Below, piece after piece: positions 19,225 to 30,572 of a stretch of DNA of 64,000 bases. The stretch's first letter is position 1. Each line of letters begins with the position of its first letter. Under the pieces are notes generated by a model. That model was given only the letters and a program-made list of their open reading frames with translations. It searched no databases and was not told the DNA's origin. The stretch lies in NCBI GenBank assembly GCA_903772945.1, contig CAICTM010000037.1, positions 96,219 to 160,218 on the forward strand, written 5' to 3'. The position numbers and the translations under genes are program-made. Source of the DNA: Seminavis robusta. Its lineage: Eukaryota > Bacillariophyta > Bacillariophyceae > Naviculales > Naviculaceae.

Positions 19225-19813
19225 TTAAGAGACCGTGTGCGTACGGATCAGACCCTGGGCGGCCAAAAACTTGATGACGTAGGGTGCGCATGTAGGATGC
19301 TTACCAGCTTTGAAACCTTATAAGGCAATTTTTTTCGGCAACCCATTGTTATTCATCAGCACGCAGAAACAACCCTATACACTTTAGAAGAGTCTACAAT
19401 GAGCTACTTGGCAGAGTAAATGGAGGTTATTGCTATTGCTGTTGTAGTTGTTTGTTGCGATATTTGTCACAGTGATTTTGCCTCCAAAGGCGTGACAAGT
19501 CGGATTTTCCCGGATTCGATCTCGACAATGGCCACCGGACATCAACTCGACGCGACGACGGCATCGGTAGTAGTAGTAGTAGTAGCAGAAGCAGTTGTAG
19601 TTGTTGTAGTTGTAGTAGCCGTAGTAGCAGTAGCAGGATCGATACCGGTACCGGTATCGTCGACAGCATCGTCGACAGCAGCAGGAGCGGCAAGAACAAC
19701 AACAAGGGTATCGTACTCTACTAGGGTTAAGTTTCTTAGAAAATTCGTCCAACCAGTAAAAAATGGCCGTTCGCGCCAAAATTCCTCTGATTGGTATGCG
19801 CACGGTCTCTTAA
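19225..19813. mobile_element. Candidate non-autonomous TIR element flanked by TTAA
   Basis: The left end reads TTAA then GAGACCGTGTGCGTAC. The right end, reverse-complemented, reads TTAA then GAGACCGTGCGCATAC, a 14 of 16 match, with weaker similarity (ATCAGA) further in. TTAA on both sides is the target duplication typical of piggyBac-like transposons. The 589-bp span has no coding capacity for a transposase. It contains a GTA/GTT microsatellite at about 19566-19637 and gataccggtaccggtatc near 19649. A MITE-like element is inferred. Chance occurrence of the terminal repeats is unlikely, but the superfamily is unproven. Confidence 0.55.
19566..19637. repeat. GTA/GTT trinucleotide microsatellite
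   Basis: Imperfect run of gtagtagtagtag interrupted by gcag and gttgtt units, inside the candidate TTAA element. It produces long spurious open frames in several readings. Confidence 0.85.
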
Positions 19814-20461
19814 AAGCCGATCCATTGAGCCAACTTCTCCGCTTCCTGGGCTAGATCAATCATTATTTGTGGTTTGTAAGAATGCAATTACCCCGATCGA
19901 GAGTAGTCCGCAACTGATAACTGATAAAAATGAGCAAGTGGGAAGGATGTCCAGATTTAACGCTACAGGATCCCCCGACACAGTTTCGTAGATTCCTTGA
20001 ATCTCTCAAAAACACAAGCCGCCAAAGATAGATGATGTCGTCAGCATTACGTTATGACGTGGAATCGACCTTGTCTTTCCACGACGCGACACCAGCGGAG
20101 GCACCACGTTAGCTTGACGCTTGACAGTACTGTACAGCGTAGCATCATCTGCCTACAGTACTAGTACTATCATGGCTCCATGTGCGTCGATTTGATTCCA
20201 ACATTCTTTTTATTAAATCTTGTAGCCTAATCACTTGTCAAAATTGATGGGGGCGTCGTTTGGGACCGTGCTTCAAAACTTGGGCGGGGCAGCATTGCAA
20301 TGAGCGCAGTTGCTCTTCTGGACCTTTTCAGGTAATTTCATTTGCTACCTTTGTTGGCGGTTGTGTTTGGAAGCGCTGATAGCTAGCACGGCTAGTACAA
20401 AGTGGGTTCCATGAAGCAGAGTCGCAAATCATCCTGCAGTTCTTCTTTCTCAAACAGTGCA

Positions 20462-20494
20462 ACCGGTACCGTACCTGCCTGGTACGGTACCGGT
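20462..20494. repeat. Perfect 14-bp inverted repeat
   Basis: accggtaccgtacc (20462-20475), spacer tgcct, then ggtacggtaccggt (20481-20494), an exact reverse complement. Lies about 720 bp upstream of the second channel gene. One of the strongest examples of the GGTACC/CCGGTA palindromic tracts in this window. Confidence 0.9.
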
Positions 20495-21215
20495 ACCATG
20501 ACGGAATCTTTGCCCATCCCTCTCTCAGACTGTTTGTGTCCATGTTGGTGATCTCCTACTAGAGTCTTACCTGGTATTACGGATGTGCTGTGCGGTACCA
20601 CTATGGGTCAGTGTGGCGGCACCTTACCAATCAGTTCTCAACTGGCAGTACTAGTACTTTGAGATTGTAGATACCGTGCTAGTAACCCTAACTTAGCTCT
20701 ATTACTTTTCATTCTATGAAGACTTTGAGGAAGTCAGAAGAATGTCTGAAAGTGTAGCTTAGTGACTTGGCTTAAATCCGGTTGGGAAAGTGCATTCACT
20801 GTCCTGTTTTAGTACTCTGCGGCAGAGGCAAACAGCGACACCGCGAAAAGCTGGGGGCAACAAGGGATCACAATGAACTGTTTCCCGTAGCGTCTTCTTC
20901 AAGCAGTCAGAGACTTTGTAGGCGGCTCTATCTGTTGGTTCATTAGTCAGTACCATAGCGGACGTCTAGTTGTTGGGACTTGGAAACTGTGCCTTGATCG
21001 CGGGATATACCTTGGAGTTGATTGTGCTTCCAGAAGTTTGGAAGGGTAGCTTTGATACCCATTTTCGAATCACAGCACAAGTTTAGTTAGTTCCCAAGCC
21101 AAGCTCTGTGTTGGACCAGCTGTTGGACCTCAGTTAGGCGTGGTTATCCAGATAACAATCTGCGTGAATTTTTCTTTTTGGAAGAAGGTTAATTCGACTC
21201 CTCAGGAGGAATTCA

Positions 21216-22535
21216 ATGTCAAACGGAGATAGTCATCATCATCAATACCACGACAACTACAGCAGTAGCAACAAGCAGAACAAGACCATGCAAGAACAAA
21301 AACCCGGTCGATCCATGAGCAGCACCGGGCGCAAGAGCAGTAAGATGCTGCAGCCTCCCGCCATGGACGATATGGATCAGTCCGAAATGGATCACACCAA
21401 CGCCAACGATGACAACGATAACAAGACACCCGCCGATGATGATCGCAGCCAAGAAAGCGCTCGTCACGAGAGTCCTCGTTCCAAGCTACGAGAAGCCATG
21501 GACATGATCAATCAGTTGCGTTATCGGTGCGGGACCATTGTCAACAATGAAAATGTCCAGTTCTTTATCGTCATTTTGATTGCCGTCAACGCTATTATGA
21601 TGGGAGTGGGAACCTTTGATTTTGTCACTGAAAATCCAGAAGTCGATCATGCATTCGAAACCACCGACAAGGTCTTTCTGGTCATATTTACCATTGAGTT
21701 GGTCATGCAGTTCATATTTCATGGATGGAGGCTCCTCTTGGATGGATGGCTCGTCTTCGATTTAATTGTGATTGCCATGAGTTGGACTTTCTCACAAGTA
21801 CAAATTATTCGAGCATTCCGTATTTTCCGTGCACTGCGTTTGATTACCAGAATTGAAGTCATGAAGAACCTGGTTCTAGGTAAGACAACATTCGCTTATT
21901 TCGTTTGACGTAATCTCGTTTGTTCTCACTTTTTTCAATTTTTCTCTCTACTCCCAGCCCTCTTCGGAGTCATGCCCCGAATGTGTGCCATTGGTATTCT
22001 CCTCTTTTTGGTCTCGTACATCTTTGCCGTCATGTTCACACAACTATTCAAGGACCTTTACGCTGAAGGAGCCACCAGTGAAGATTATTTTGGAAGAATG
22101 GACGGAACGTTCTTTACACTCTTCCAAATCATGACACTCGATTCATGGGCCGACATTGCGCGAGAAGTCATGGTCGTACATCGATGGGCATGGTTGCCAT
22201 TCATCTCCTTTGTCATCATCACCGGTTTCATCGTCGTCAACTTGATTATTGCCGTCATTTGCGATGCCATCTCCGCATTGAACGACGACGAAAAGGCCAA
22301 GTTGGAGGGACAATTCGATACCAACAAGGCACAAGAAGCAGACGAAGATTCCCAAAATGGAGATGGGGAGGGAGCCAACCTACCCGAGGCGGATGTGCAA
22401 GAACAGTTGGATTCGCTGGAAGCGCAAGTGGAAGAATTGACACGAGTTCAAGTGCAAACGCTTTACACCCTCGAGTACCTGGCGCGACAGCTGCAACGAT
22501 CGAGGGCCATGGAAGAAAGAAACGAAGGATTGTAA
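21216..22535 (+). CDS. Single-domain voltage-gated cation channel (EukCat-type), canonical filter
   Basis: 413 aa in two exons (21216-21879, 21958-22535) joined in phase 1 across a 78-bp intron. ATG at 21216 (MSNGDSHHHQYHDNYS). The N-terminus is shorter (~110 aa), His/Asn/Asp-rich. S1 to S3 match the neighbouring channel closely (FFIVILIAVNAIMMGVGTF; FLVIFTIELVMQFIFHG; WLVFDLIVIAMSWTFSQV). S4 is IIRAFRIFRALRLITRIEVM, with four or five Arg at every third position. The pore reads FFTLFQIMTLDSWADIAREV (D283-S284-W285), then S6 (FIVVNLIIAVICDAI). The C-terminus has an acidic stretch and a predicted coiled coil (QEQLDSLEAQVEELTRVQV), as in tetrameric channels. Likely role: fast Na+/Ca2+ signalling at the plasma membrane, from knowledge of diatom EukCats. 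Confidence 0.93.
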
Positions 22536-22743
22536 TAGTATGCAAAAATGCAAGCAGTAGCAAACTGCTATCGCGACGACGACGAGGAACAAGGGCAACA
22601 CGGCGGTAGCAGCACAAACGATTGGATATCGTTCTTTAAATATTACTAGATTATTTTCATTTTTATTTGTGTTATCGTTTCCTGCCCTATGCCGTCGGAG
22701 AATGGCATCCAAAATTGCACAGTTGCGGAACATATCTCGCTCC

Positions 22744-25700
22744 TTACTCGGCGTTGATGGGAGCAAAATGCTCTGCCGTCTCAGCATTGGCTTTCTTCTC
22801 CTTGATGTACTGCACGATTGCTTGATATTGAGCGCGAGCATCGTTGATGGCGGCAGGATTGGAATAGCCCATACCGTTGCCTAGATTGCCAAGGTGCTCC
22901 TTGATCAAAGCAAGAAGGCCGGTCACATACGCATCTGTGATTACAGGACATTTCTGTTCGAAAAAGGACAGATAATGGTCGAGCAAGTCCACAAAGAGAT
23001 GGATTTCTGCCGGGTTGGTAGAGGTGCAGGCATCGGCGAGCTTCAACGATCTCTGAAGACATTCCAGCGCTCGTTGTTCGTTTCGGTATGTCAAATGTGG
23101 GTGTTCCGCAGGGAAGAACAAATGAGAGCATTGGGCCACCAACGTACACTGGTCCGACTTCTTCAACATCTTGGCAGAATACTGGGCTGTCTTCATCACG
23201 AGGCCCTGATAGTCTTCGTCGCTGAGAGATCCGCACTCCAAAAGGGTACTCATGATGCAAACGATGCAGCGATGCTGAACCTTCGAGTCGGCGATGCCTT
23301 GCTCGAAGATCACAAATGCTTGAGTGATCAGTTCGTAGGGCATGGGGCCGAAAGTGTCCAACAACAGAGGGTTCGGGTCCTTCCGAGAGCCAGCGAAACG
23401 ATCCGCTGTCAGTGCAGCCTGCAGGTAAAGCTTAAATGCCATCTCGACGTTGCTTGAAGCAACCATTGCAATTGTTTGCTGTATAAACACAAACAGCTTT
23501 CGGCAACTGAAATGTTTTTGTCGCCACGATCAATATCACAAAGGTTGAGCAATGCATACTAGTAGGGGGAAAGGCAACGGACGAACAAACAACAAAGATA
23601 AAAAAACGAACCTCACTGTCTTCGGTGTTGGAGGAGGTGCTGAGGGAGCAGGAACAGGAGCTGCGACCGCCACGTCCGCGATTCCATCCTCCTCCTTGGG
23701 TTCTTCAGCCGCCGCAGGTGTTGTCGACTCTGGTTCTGCATCCTCTGCAATGGCCATTGCTTCAGCCGAATCGCCACTTTCTTCCTTTTTGTCTTCCTCC
23801 GAAGGTGACTCCTCTGCAGTCGTTGTAGCTTCTTCTCCCATTGCCGGTGTTTCTTCCGCCGGTGCGGTCTCCGCGGCTTGAGCAGCGTTGTCTGAAACTT
23901 CTGGGACCCCATGCTCAGCTGCGAACACACGCTGAGCCAAACGAAAAGTGGCAAAGACCACAGCCACCAAGGTTTGTCCTGCGCGGCTAACGCCGCCCTT
24001 GTTGATGTGCTGCCTGGCAACCATCAACATATCGTAAACCACGTCAGTGTCCTCATGGTCAAGTAAATGAACCAGTTTGCAAACTAAAGCATTCTCCGTT
24101 TCAGCTTGCCCCTGTGGCTGACCAGGCATTGTCAAGCCCATTTGCTGGCTACCGTATACATCGCTGATTAGTGGCTCCACCATTCCAAACAGCTCCTCGA
24201 TATCTTTGACACACTTGGGTGGAGCTGCGGCATCATCGACCGCCTTCAAGAGCTTCAAGGCGACTTCCCGCCGATGTGCCCATGGCAAAAACGAAAGCAG
24301 TTCACCGTAATCTGGCAATTGCAAGACTTTCATGGCCAACGAGTCGAGAGGAATTGATAGCAATTTCTCGAGTTCGGCAGTGGAAACATCATCCAGTGGT
24401 TTGAACGATCCTGGAACTTCTGCCATCGTCCCTTCCTGCAGTTCGTAGGACGCATTGGCTTGCTTGAGAGCCGCAACACAACCTTGGAGGCAGCGATTGA
24501 CTTGCTCCATGTCCCCTTGAAAGCATCGTAGCGAGAACGACAGTAATGCGGTTTGAAGACGAATGACTTCCTTCGCACCCAATTTGGGCCCGCGAGCATT
24601 GTAGACGTTCTGAACGCACTCCTCAAACATGGGGAAAGAATCTTGCGCCATGTTTTTCTTGACCTGATTCGTGTCGGTTTCGTCCAATAATTCTTCATCT
24701 GCTAGATAATTTGCCAACCGGTCCATGAGGCTCTGAAGAATTGTTCGAACGTTCACCTTGTCCCTCAATTTGGGGCACACTCGCAAGAGAATCGGCAGCG
24801 TCTCAATGTGATATTCGTCGGGGAAGACTTGGGTGATGCAATCAATTAGATAAGCCTGCGCCAAGGGATCCCCGCACACCACGATATGATCGAGCACAGT
24901 CGGCAAGATGATTTCGCCATAAATCTTGGACGTGACCCCTTCGAGTTGCGACAGACGCACTAGATTGGTCCCGACCAAAATCCTCAGCTCGTTGCGCTGT
25001 CGTTCCCTTCGTTTTCGTTGGTCTTTACTTCTTCCGTCACCCGCCAAATGTTGAATTCGTACCCAGAGTTTGTTCATTTCAATAAAGTTTGCCAAAATGA
25101 AATGATACGAATCCGCGACAGTCCCTGGTTCTTTTTCTGGTGGAACCGACGGAGTGACCTCTTCTTTTCCTTCTTCTGCTGCGTCCATGGCAGCTTGTCC
25201 TGCCAAGGGTGTCGTGTCGGCCGACGAGTCTGGCAATTTATCCCGAATCATTTGCAACAGATAATGCCTCAAAAAGAGTCCTCGGACGGGGTTTTGCACG
25301 CATTTCGTGGCTTGCATGAGATCGTTCATGACCCATTTGGTCCCCACTTCGCCACTCTGAATCAAAGCACTCCCGGCACAAATTTGCAAGTACAGCCTTG
25401 GCAATACTTGAGGACAGTACTGGACGCAATCGTACAATTCTTTCATGGAGAACTGTGCGTCCGCCGCCGTGGGTGTGGCAGTCATGGTGATGGTGATCCG
25501 ATTCGGATCGACCGGTTGTTGGAGTTGCTGCGAATGTCCCGAGACCGTCATGAGGTACTCTTCGAAATTAGGCATGTCTTCCAAGGCTCGCATGTGAAGT
25601 TCGTAGTAATTTTTGGGATTGAGTTGTGCCGCTTCTCCTCCCGGTGGCGGCGCGTTGGGGCCAGGATGTCCCGCTTGATGATGCGAGGGTCCATGAATTT

Positions 25701-27051
25701 CTCCCAACTGCCCGACCATGAGAGATGCCCGATCCAAGACATTGGGTAGATCGTTCTTTTCAATCGCTTGACGCATGTAATATGCATGTTCTTGAACCTT
25801 TCGAGTGGCATCTGTGAGGAGCCGATTCTGCACGGCAATTTGTGCGGGTGTTTCGGCCCACGACGGTTGTGGTTTTCCACCCGGTATCATGGTGGTGACA
25901 CCTGTCGCCGTCGTGATGACCGAGGCACCCCCGTAGGACGCCATGGATGGCGTTTGAGGAGCCTGTGGGGCCGATGACGGGAATTGAGAAGCTGGTTGCT
26001 GCTGCTGTGAATATTGAGCTTGGCCGGGTTGCTGCTGCTGCTGTCCATACTGGGATTGCTGCCCCATTTGTTGCTGATTCTGCTGAAATTGAGGTTGCTG
26101 CTGTTGGTTATTGTACTGTTGCTGCTGCTGACCATAAGGCTGCTGTTGGTTTGGTTGCTGTTGTCCATACATATTTTGCTGCTGCTGCTGTTGTCCATAC
26201 ATGTTTTGTTGCTGGGGCTGTCTGTAGGGACTCTGCTGTTGTTGTGGCTGCTGCATCATTCCCGCCTGTTGTTGAGGCATCCCAGTAGTAGTATTGGAGG
26301 AAAAGGCTTGAACTGACCTCGCCGCAAAGGATCCAGGAGCGGGTGATGACTGAACACTGCTGTTGGAAGTCATTGGTCGTTGGGGCGACGGTTCCATGGC
26401 AGCTGTACCGGTAGGCCGATACTGAGGTCCAGGTGGAGTCTGTTGTGGGAACCCTTGCTGCTGTTGTGGCATCATTGAATTAGTTTGCATCATGGACGAC
26501 TGGTGCATCATGGAATTATTATTTGGCATCATTCCTGGTTGCTGTGGCTGGTACTGATTATTAGTAGCCTGCTGATTCACCATCATTCCTCCTGGCTGCT
26601 GCGGCTGCCCCATGTGAGAATGTGCTTGGACCGATCGAGCGGCGAAGGATCCAGGGGCTGGCGATGTAGCTCCCGAAACAATGGAAGAGGCACCATAACC
26701 ACCCGAAGCCGTGCTGTTGTTGCCCGACTGCCAGGAAGACTGCATCATGTTGGGCTGTTGTTGTTGCGGTTTCTGTGGCTGCTGAAGTCCACTCGCAAAC
26801 TGGGTGATGCTACCCATTCCTGGGTTTTGATTCATATTGGGCGGCTGGACAATGGTCGCATTGGCATTGATATTGTTGGGTGGGTAGCCGCTATTAGTGG
26901 GAGGCTGCTGCCCAAAATTGTTGTTGTTCGTGTTGAAGTTCCCACTGCCCATGGCGTTGTTGTTCATGCCAGGATCGTTCAACATTCCTTCTCCAATGGT
27001 TCCACCCATCGGACCCGCGCCCCCATCGGGAGGAGGAGGCGGCGACTGCAT
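22744..27051 (-). CDS. VPS35: VPS35 retromer subunit with long glutamine-rich N-terminal extension
   Basis: 1389 aa in two exons (23617-27051 and 22744-23478), phase 0, 138-bp intron. The ATG at 27051 gives MQSPPPPPDGGAGPMGG. Residues 1 to about 398 are Gln/Asn/Pro/Met-rich, with (Q)n runs and two copies of a SxAPGSFAARSVQA motif. The VPS35 fold starts near residue 400 (AVQNRLLTDATRKVQEHAYY, MRQAIEKNDLPNVLDRASLM). The conserved landmark PRGLFLRHYL appears as VRGLFLRHYLLQM. Exon 2 supplies the C-terminal helical repeats (MAFKLYLQAALTADR, YELITQAFVIFEQ, FVDLLDHYLSFFEQKC). VPS35 is the scaffold of the endosomal cargo-recycling retromer with VPS26 and VPS29. The family is normally about 750-850 aa, so the extension and an acidic Ala/Glu-rich insert before exon 2 are unusual. 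It is convergent with the channel gene, 208 bp apart. Confidence 0.93.
25985..26800 (-). repeat. CAG/CAA-rich polyglutamine-coding tract
   Basis: Reads as CTG/TTG runs on the plus strand. It encodes interrupted polyglutamine (QQQQQ, GQQQQQ, NMYGQQQQ repeated) in the VPS35 extension. Mixed CAG and CAA codons suggest selection for Gln rather than a pure triplet expansion. Confidence 0.85.
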
Positions 27052-27805
27052 GGTTCAATGGCTGTTGGCCAAAATGTAAGATTCACTCTCAATTGGATCT
27101 TGGATCTTGAGACGAACGAAGCAAAGCCAATGCAGCTAGAAGATTGTAGATCCAGTTCCAGACTGCAGCTTGGAGGTCGAGATCGCTAATAGCAATATAA
27201 CAGACAGTCTACCGTTGCTAGCTAGCTATAGTGGAGCGAACAAACGACGACGATATGACAGCTCCTTGTCATTGAGCCGCTGCCGCCATTGTGGAACTTC
27301 GTTTCAGTCATGAAACTTGGGAGCCCTGGTTGTTGACGGACAGACTTCACTTGTGCTGAAATTGAGAAGCCTGCATGGTGGACAAATAGCAGTGCTTGCC
27401 TTCACATCAGTTCAGAAGAGATTGACTACATACAGGCCAGCAATTTGAGTGTGTACTGGTAATTCAGTATTGCAATATCCACATCGTCAGTATCCTTGGT
27501 AATTGGCACAGTTTATTATCATCTTATCACCAAAAGGCTGCAGGGAAAGCTTTTGGGTTAGTCGGTCATCTTCCTTTCTTTAGAAAGTTGGTGCGTGCAG
27601 TGGAAACAAAAGATAACGATCTAGCCACAGGTTGGATCGCATATCCAAATGGCTTTTACTGGCTTAAAACCCATGCGTTCGCGACTCATGAAGATCGCGA
27701 AGGTGACGACAGTGTTCCATCGTCATCGCACCGTCCGTCGCTTTTTGTATTTGTGGTCTCCTGTTGTTGCAAGTCCTGTTGCCAAAGCGGATAACCATAT
27801 CGACC
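27052..27805. promoter_or_regulatory. Divergent promoter region, VPS35 / ATP synthase b, 754 bp
   Basis: Between two start codons. Contains gctagctagctatag near 27219. No additional gene seen. Confidence 0.45.
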
Positions 27806-29103
27806 ATGTTCCGACTCGCAGCCTCCACAGCCGTCAAGAGGGTCTCTACAGGAGCATCCCGAAGGTAAGCCGTCAAACACAGCTTGGAACCAGCGCTATC
27901 AGTGAAGGAGAGGATAAGATATGCACGAACTGCTGATCGGCACTTTCCTGCGAACGCCAACGAGAGTGCACGGCCGTAGTTGGTCATGGACCGTATTGTA
28001 GCTTACCGTAGCGTAGCCAATGTTGTCTCTACAATGCCTCTTTTTCACCTAGAAAAAGCATCAGAATAATTATCTCACCTCTCTTTTTGTTGCTTCCTCC
28101 AATACATTACAATACATTAGGCTCCCAGCAATTTCCCAAACGGCCTTCAAGGGATCCTCTACTATTGAGATCGCTCCTCAGGCCCAGCTCTTTCACGCCA
28201 CTGCTCGACGTGAAGAAGAAGCCAAGCCTGCTGAAGTTGAAGAAGAAAAGTCAGGATGGTGGGATCCTTTGTACGCCATTCCCCTTGGTTTCACCTTTGC
28301 CATTCCGGCCATTCACAATGAATTTTTCATCGTCAACGAGGAAACACAGGTGGGTTATTATTTATTTGGGTATTCGTTCGTTTAGCTCGTAGAAGTGATG
28401 TTCTGTCTCACACTTCCTGTTCCAATTTTCGTTTTGTTTTGACGCAATACCGTAGTTGACTGGCGTCTTCCTCTTGTTCTGTGTGATTGTTTACACCCAA
28501 GCGGGAGAAATGATCCACAAGGGTTTGGTGGAAAAAGCCGATCAAATGTTGGCCGACCAAAACGAATTGGAGGATGCCGTCATTGAGTGCCTCGAGGATC
28601 TCTACCAAGATATCGACAAACTCTCGGGAACCCTGGTATCTGATTTTGAAGCCATTAGCCAGGCCACCGAAGCAACATACGCCAAATTGAACGCCGCTGG
28701 AGCTATCAAGCCCCAGTACGACTTCAAGGCCCAAGTGGAACGTGTCCTTCATTTGATCGAACAAGAAGAAACCAACGTCAAGGAGAAGGCCAAGGGCGAC
28801 CTCATGGCCGAAGCCACTACCGCTGTTTCAGATAAATTCCTTTCCGATAAGGCTATGCAAAAGGCTTCCATGGACTTGGCTTTGGCCAAACTCAAGGGAA
28901 CCGCCAAGCCCGCCGACGATCCCGTCAAGAACGCCTTTATTCAATTCTTCAAGGACAAGGCAGCTTCTGCCGCCAAGGCCGATGACAGTGCCGAAATGAT
29001 CGCACAGCGAGAAGCCATGGTGGCCAAGTTGAACGGTATTGCCAAAACGGAAGGTTTCTTCTTTGAATTTGGCGCCGATGGCAAGCCCAAGATGGTTGTT
29101 TAA
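27806..29103 (+). CDS. Mitochondrial F1Fo-ATP synthase subunit b (ATP4-like)
   Basis: 311 aa in three exons: 27806-27864, 28121-28349 and 28456-29103. Exon 1 is only 59 bp and encodes the amphipathic presequence MFRLAASTAVKRVSTGASR, typical of mitochondrial import. Exon 2 gives ALPAISQTAFKGSS-type sequence, then WWDPLYAIPLGFTFAIPAIHNEFF. Exon 3 opens with the second hydrophobic segment (LTGVFLLFCVIVYTQAGEMI) and a long charged helix (ADQMLADQNELEDAVIECLE). That is the two-helix hairpin plus peripheral stalk design of mitochondrial subunit b. It would anchor the stator in the inner membrane and contact OSCP. All junctions are GT-AG and frame-consistent. Sequence similarity to the ATP4 family is weak in general, so the assignment rests on architecture plus targeting. 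Confidence 0.75.
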
Positions 29104-29642
29104 ATTGCTTTTTAGTCTAGGAACAGGCTAGGCAAGTACGAATGTGGTCTTTCTTGGTTGATTGATTGGTTTTGGTGCAGTAGAACGCAGAGCACATACA
29201 TTCTCGTGAGCCAAAGTATAAAGAATTCTATAGCCTTGGTTCGTAATGGAGTACTGTAGTTAGTCTTCACCGAATGGACATTTGAGCCAGGTGCTGCATC
29301 GCAACAGACCTACCTAAGAACCGATACCTGGTACTGGTTGAAGCCGATGTGGTTGATTTGACGAAGCTTTGTTTGGCTGCACACACTCGATCAATATTTG
29401 CCAGTGCTCTTACGGCAAGAATCGTTTCTCGATTACTACATGTAATGCTTTGTTTGTAAATGATACTACCCAGTTTCTCTTGTCAATACGTACTATCCAG
29501 ACCGGTATCCAGCTAGGATGCTACATTGAATCGTACGACGCAGAGGAACGCCCTCACTACATGACTGTTCGTACATTGATGATTGTGTTTTAGCAACTCT
29601 TTCTTGATTGATTCGATTTAACCTCGGGTACCTTTTACTATA
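29104..29642. other. Convergent intergenic region, 539 bp
   Basis: 3' regions of the ATP synthase b and ClpR-like genes. AT-rich in places. Nothing gene-like seen. Confidence 0.5.
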
Positions 29643-30572
29643 TTAAAGCTGAGACATGAATGAAGGTGGTTTGCTTGACATGGCCCACTTTTTGTTGTCA
29701 ATAACTTCATCAATCAATCCATATTCCACGGCCTCCTCTGGTTGCAGGTACTTGACTCTTGAGCAATCTTCCATAACGGTGCTGACGGGCTTTCCACAAG
29801 CAGAAGCAATCAATTCACAGGTAGTTCTACGGTTGTTTGCCACCTCGCGTGCCTTGATGGCAATATCGGAGGCCTGTCCTTGTGCTTGAGAACGAGGCTG
29901 ATTGAGAAGGATTGTGGCATTTGGAAGCGCAAAACGCTTTCCTCTCTTTCCCTGTGACAAAAGCATGGCGGCGGCACCAAATGCTTGACCCAATGCCACC
30001 GTGTGGACGGGAGGTCGAACATATTTCATGACATCCGCAATGGCAAACGCCTCAGTTTCAAAACCCACAGCCTGACCTCCTGCCGTGGTGGTTCCACTGG
30101 AATTTATGTACATGGTGATGGGATCAGAGGTACTTTCATAATTCAGGTACAAAAGTTCAGCAATCACAAGCTCTGTCACAGCGGGGACCAAAGGCATACC
30201 AATGTACACAATTCGGTTGTGCAAGAGAAGTGATGGAAGATCGGGAGGTGGTCCGATGCGTGCCCCTGTGGAAAGCCAGTAGTAAAGAACACAGTGTGTA
30301 TGGGGAGAGAAAAATGAGTGTTAGTCATCAACCCCCACAAATGGTCACCATCAGAACAACATCTCAACAATAAATTGAATCCACGCACCTTCATAATATT
30401 CTTGACCGTATGCCTTTTCTGCGCCTCCCGCTACCATGTTCATTGGAGGCCTCCAAACATCAGATTTGGATGACACATCCTTGTTTGTCACTGTCTTGGG
30501 AACCAAGGGCCTGGGAGAGAAAGCGTCGGCCGACAGAGCCAAAAGACTCAATAGAGCCACATGAAGCTTCAT
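29643..30572 (-). CDS. Plastid ClpR-like subunit (ClpP family, catalytic triad lost)
   Basis: 268 aa in two exons (30389-30572 and 29643-30265), 123-bp intron, phase 1. The ATG at 30572 opens a signal peptide (MKLHVALLSLLALSADAF). The cleavage site ADA|FSP fits the diatom ASAF rule for import through complex-plastid membranes. The body is a ClpP fold (GPPPDLPSLLLHNRIVYIGM, YINSSGTTTAGGQAVGFETE, GQASDIAIKAREV, EEAVEYGLIDEVI). The active-site Ser of the ClpP GQAASMGA motif is replaced (GQAFGAAAML). The His region reads LNQPRS where HQPLGG is expected, and the Asp region reads DCSRVKYL. It is therefore probably a structural, non-proteolytic ClpR partner in the plastid Clp protease core. Confidence 0.88.

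Larger units (their letters stand above)
18721..21215. other. Divergent intergenic region between two channel genes, 2495 bp
   Basis: Holds both EukCat promoters plus repeat structures listed separately: a 118-bp imperfect hairpin, a candidate TTAA-flanked element with a GTA microsatellite, and a perfect 14-bp-arm hairpin. Open frames here are repeat-driven and have no protein-like features. No gene supported. Confidence 0.6.

Noticed and set aside
19384-19854. Long Val/Tyr/Cys-rich open frames on both strands
   Set aside because: Produced by the GTA/GTT microsatellite inside the candidate TTAA element.
27664-27987. Minus-strand open frame of 107 codons
   Set aside because: Antisense to exon 1 of the ATP synthase b gene, whose spliced model is well supported.
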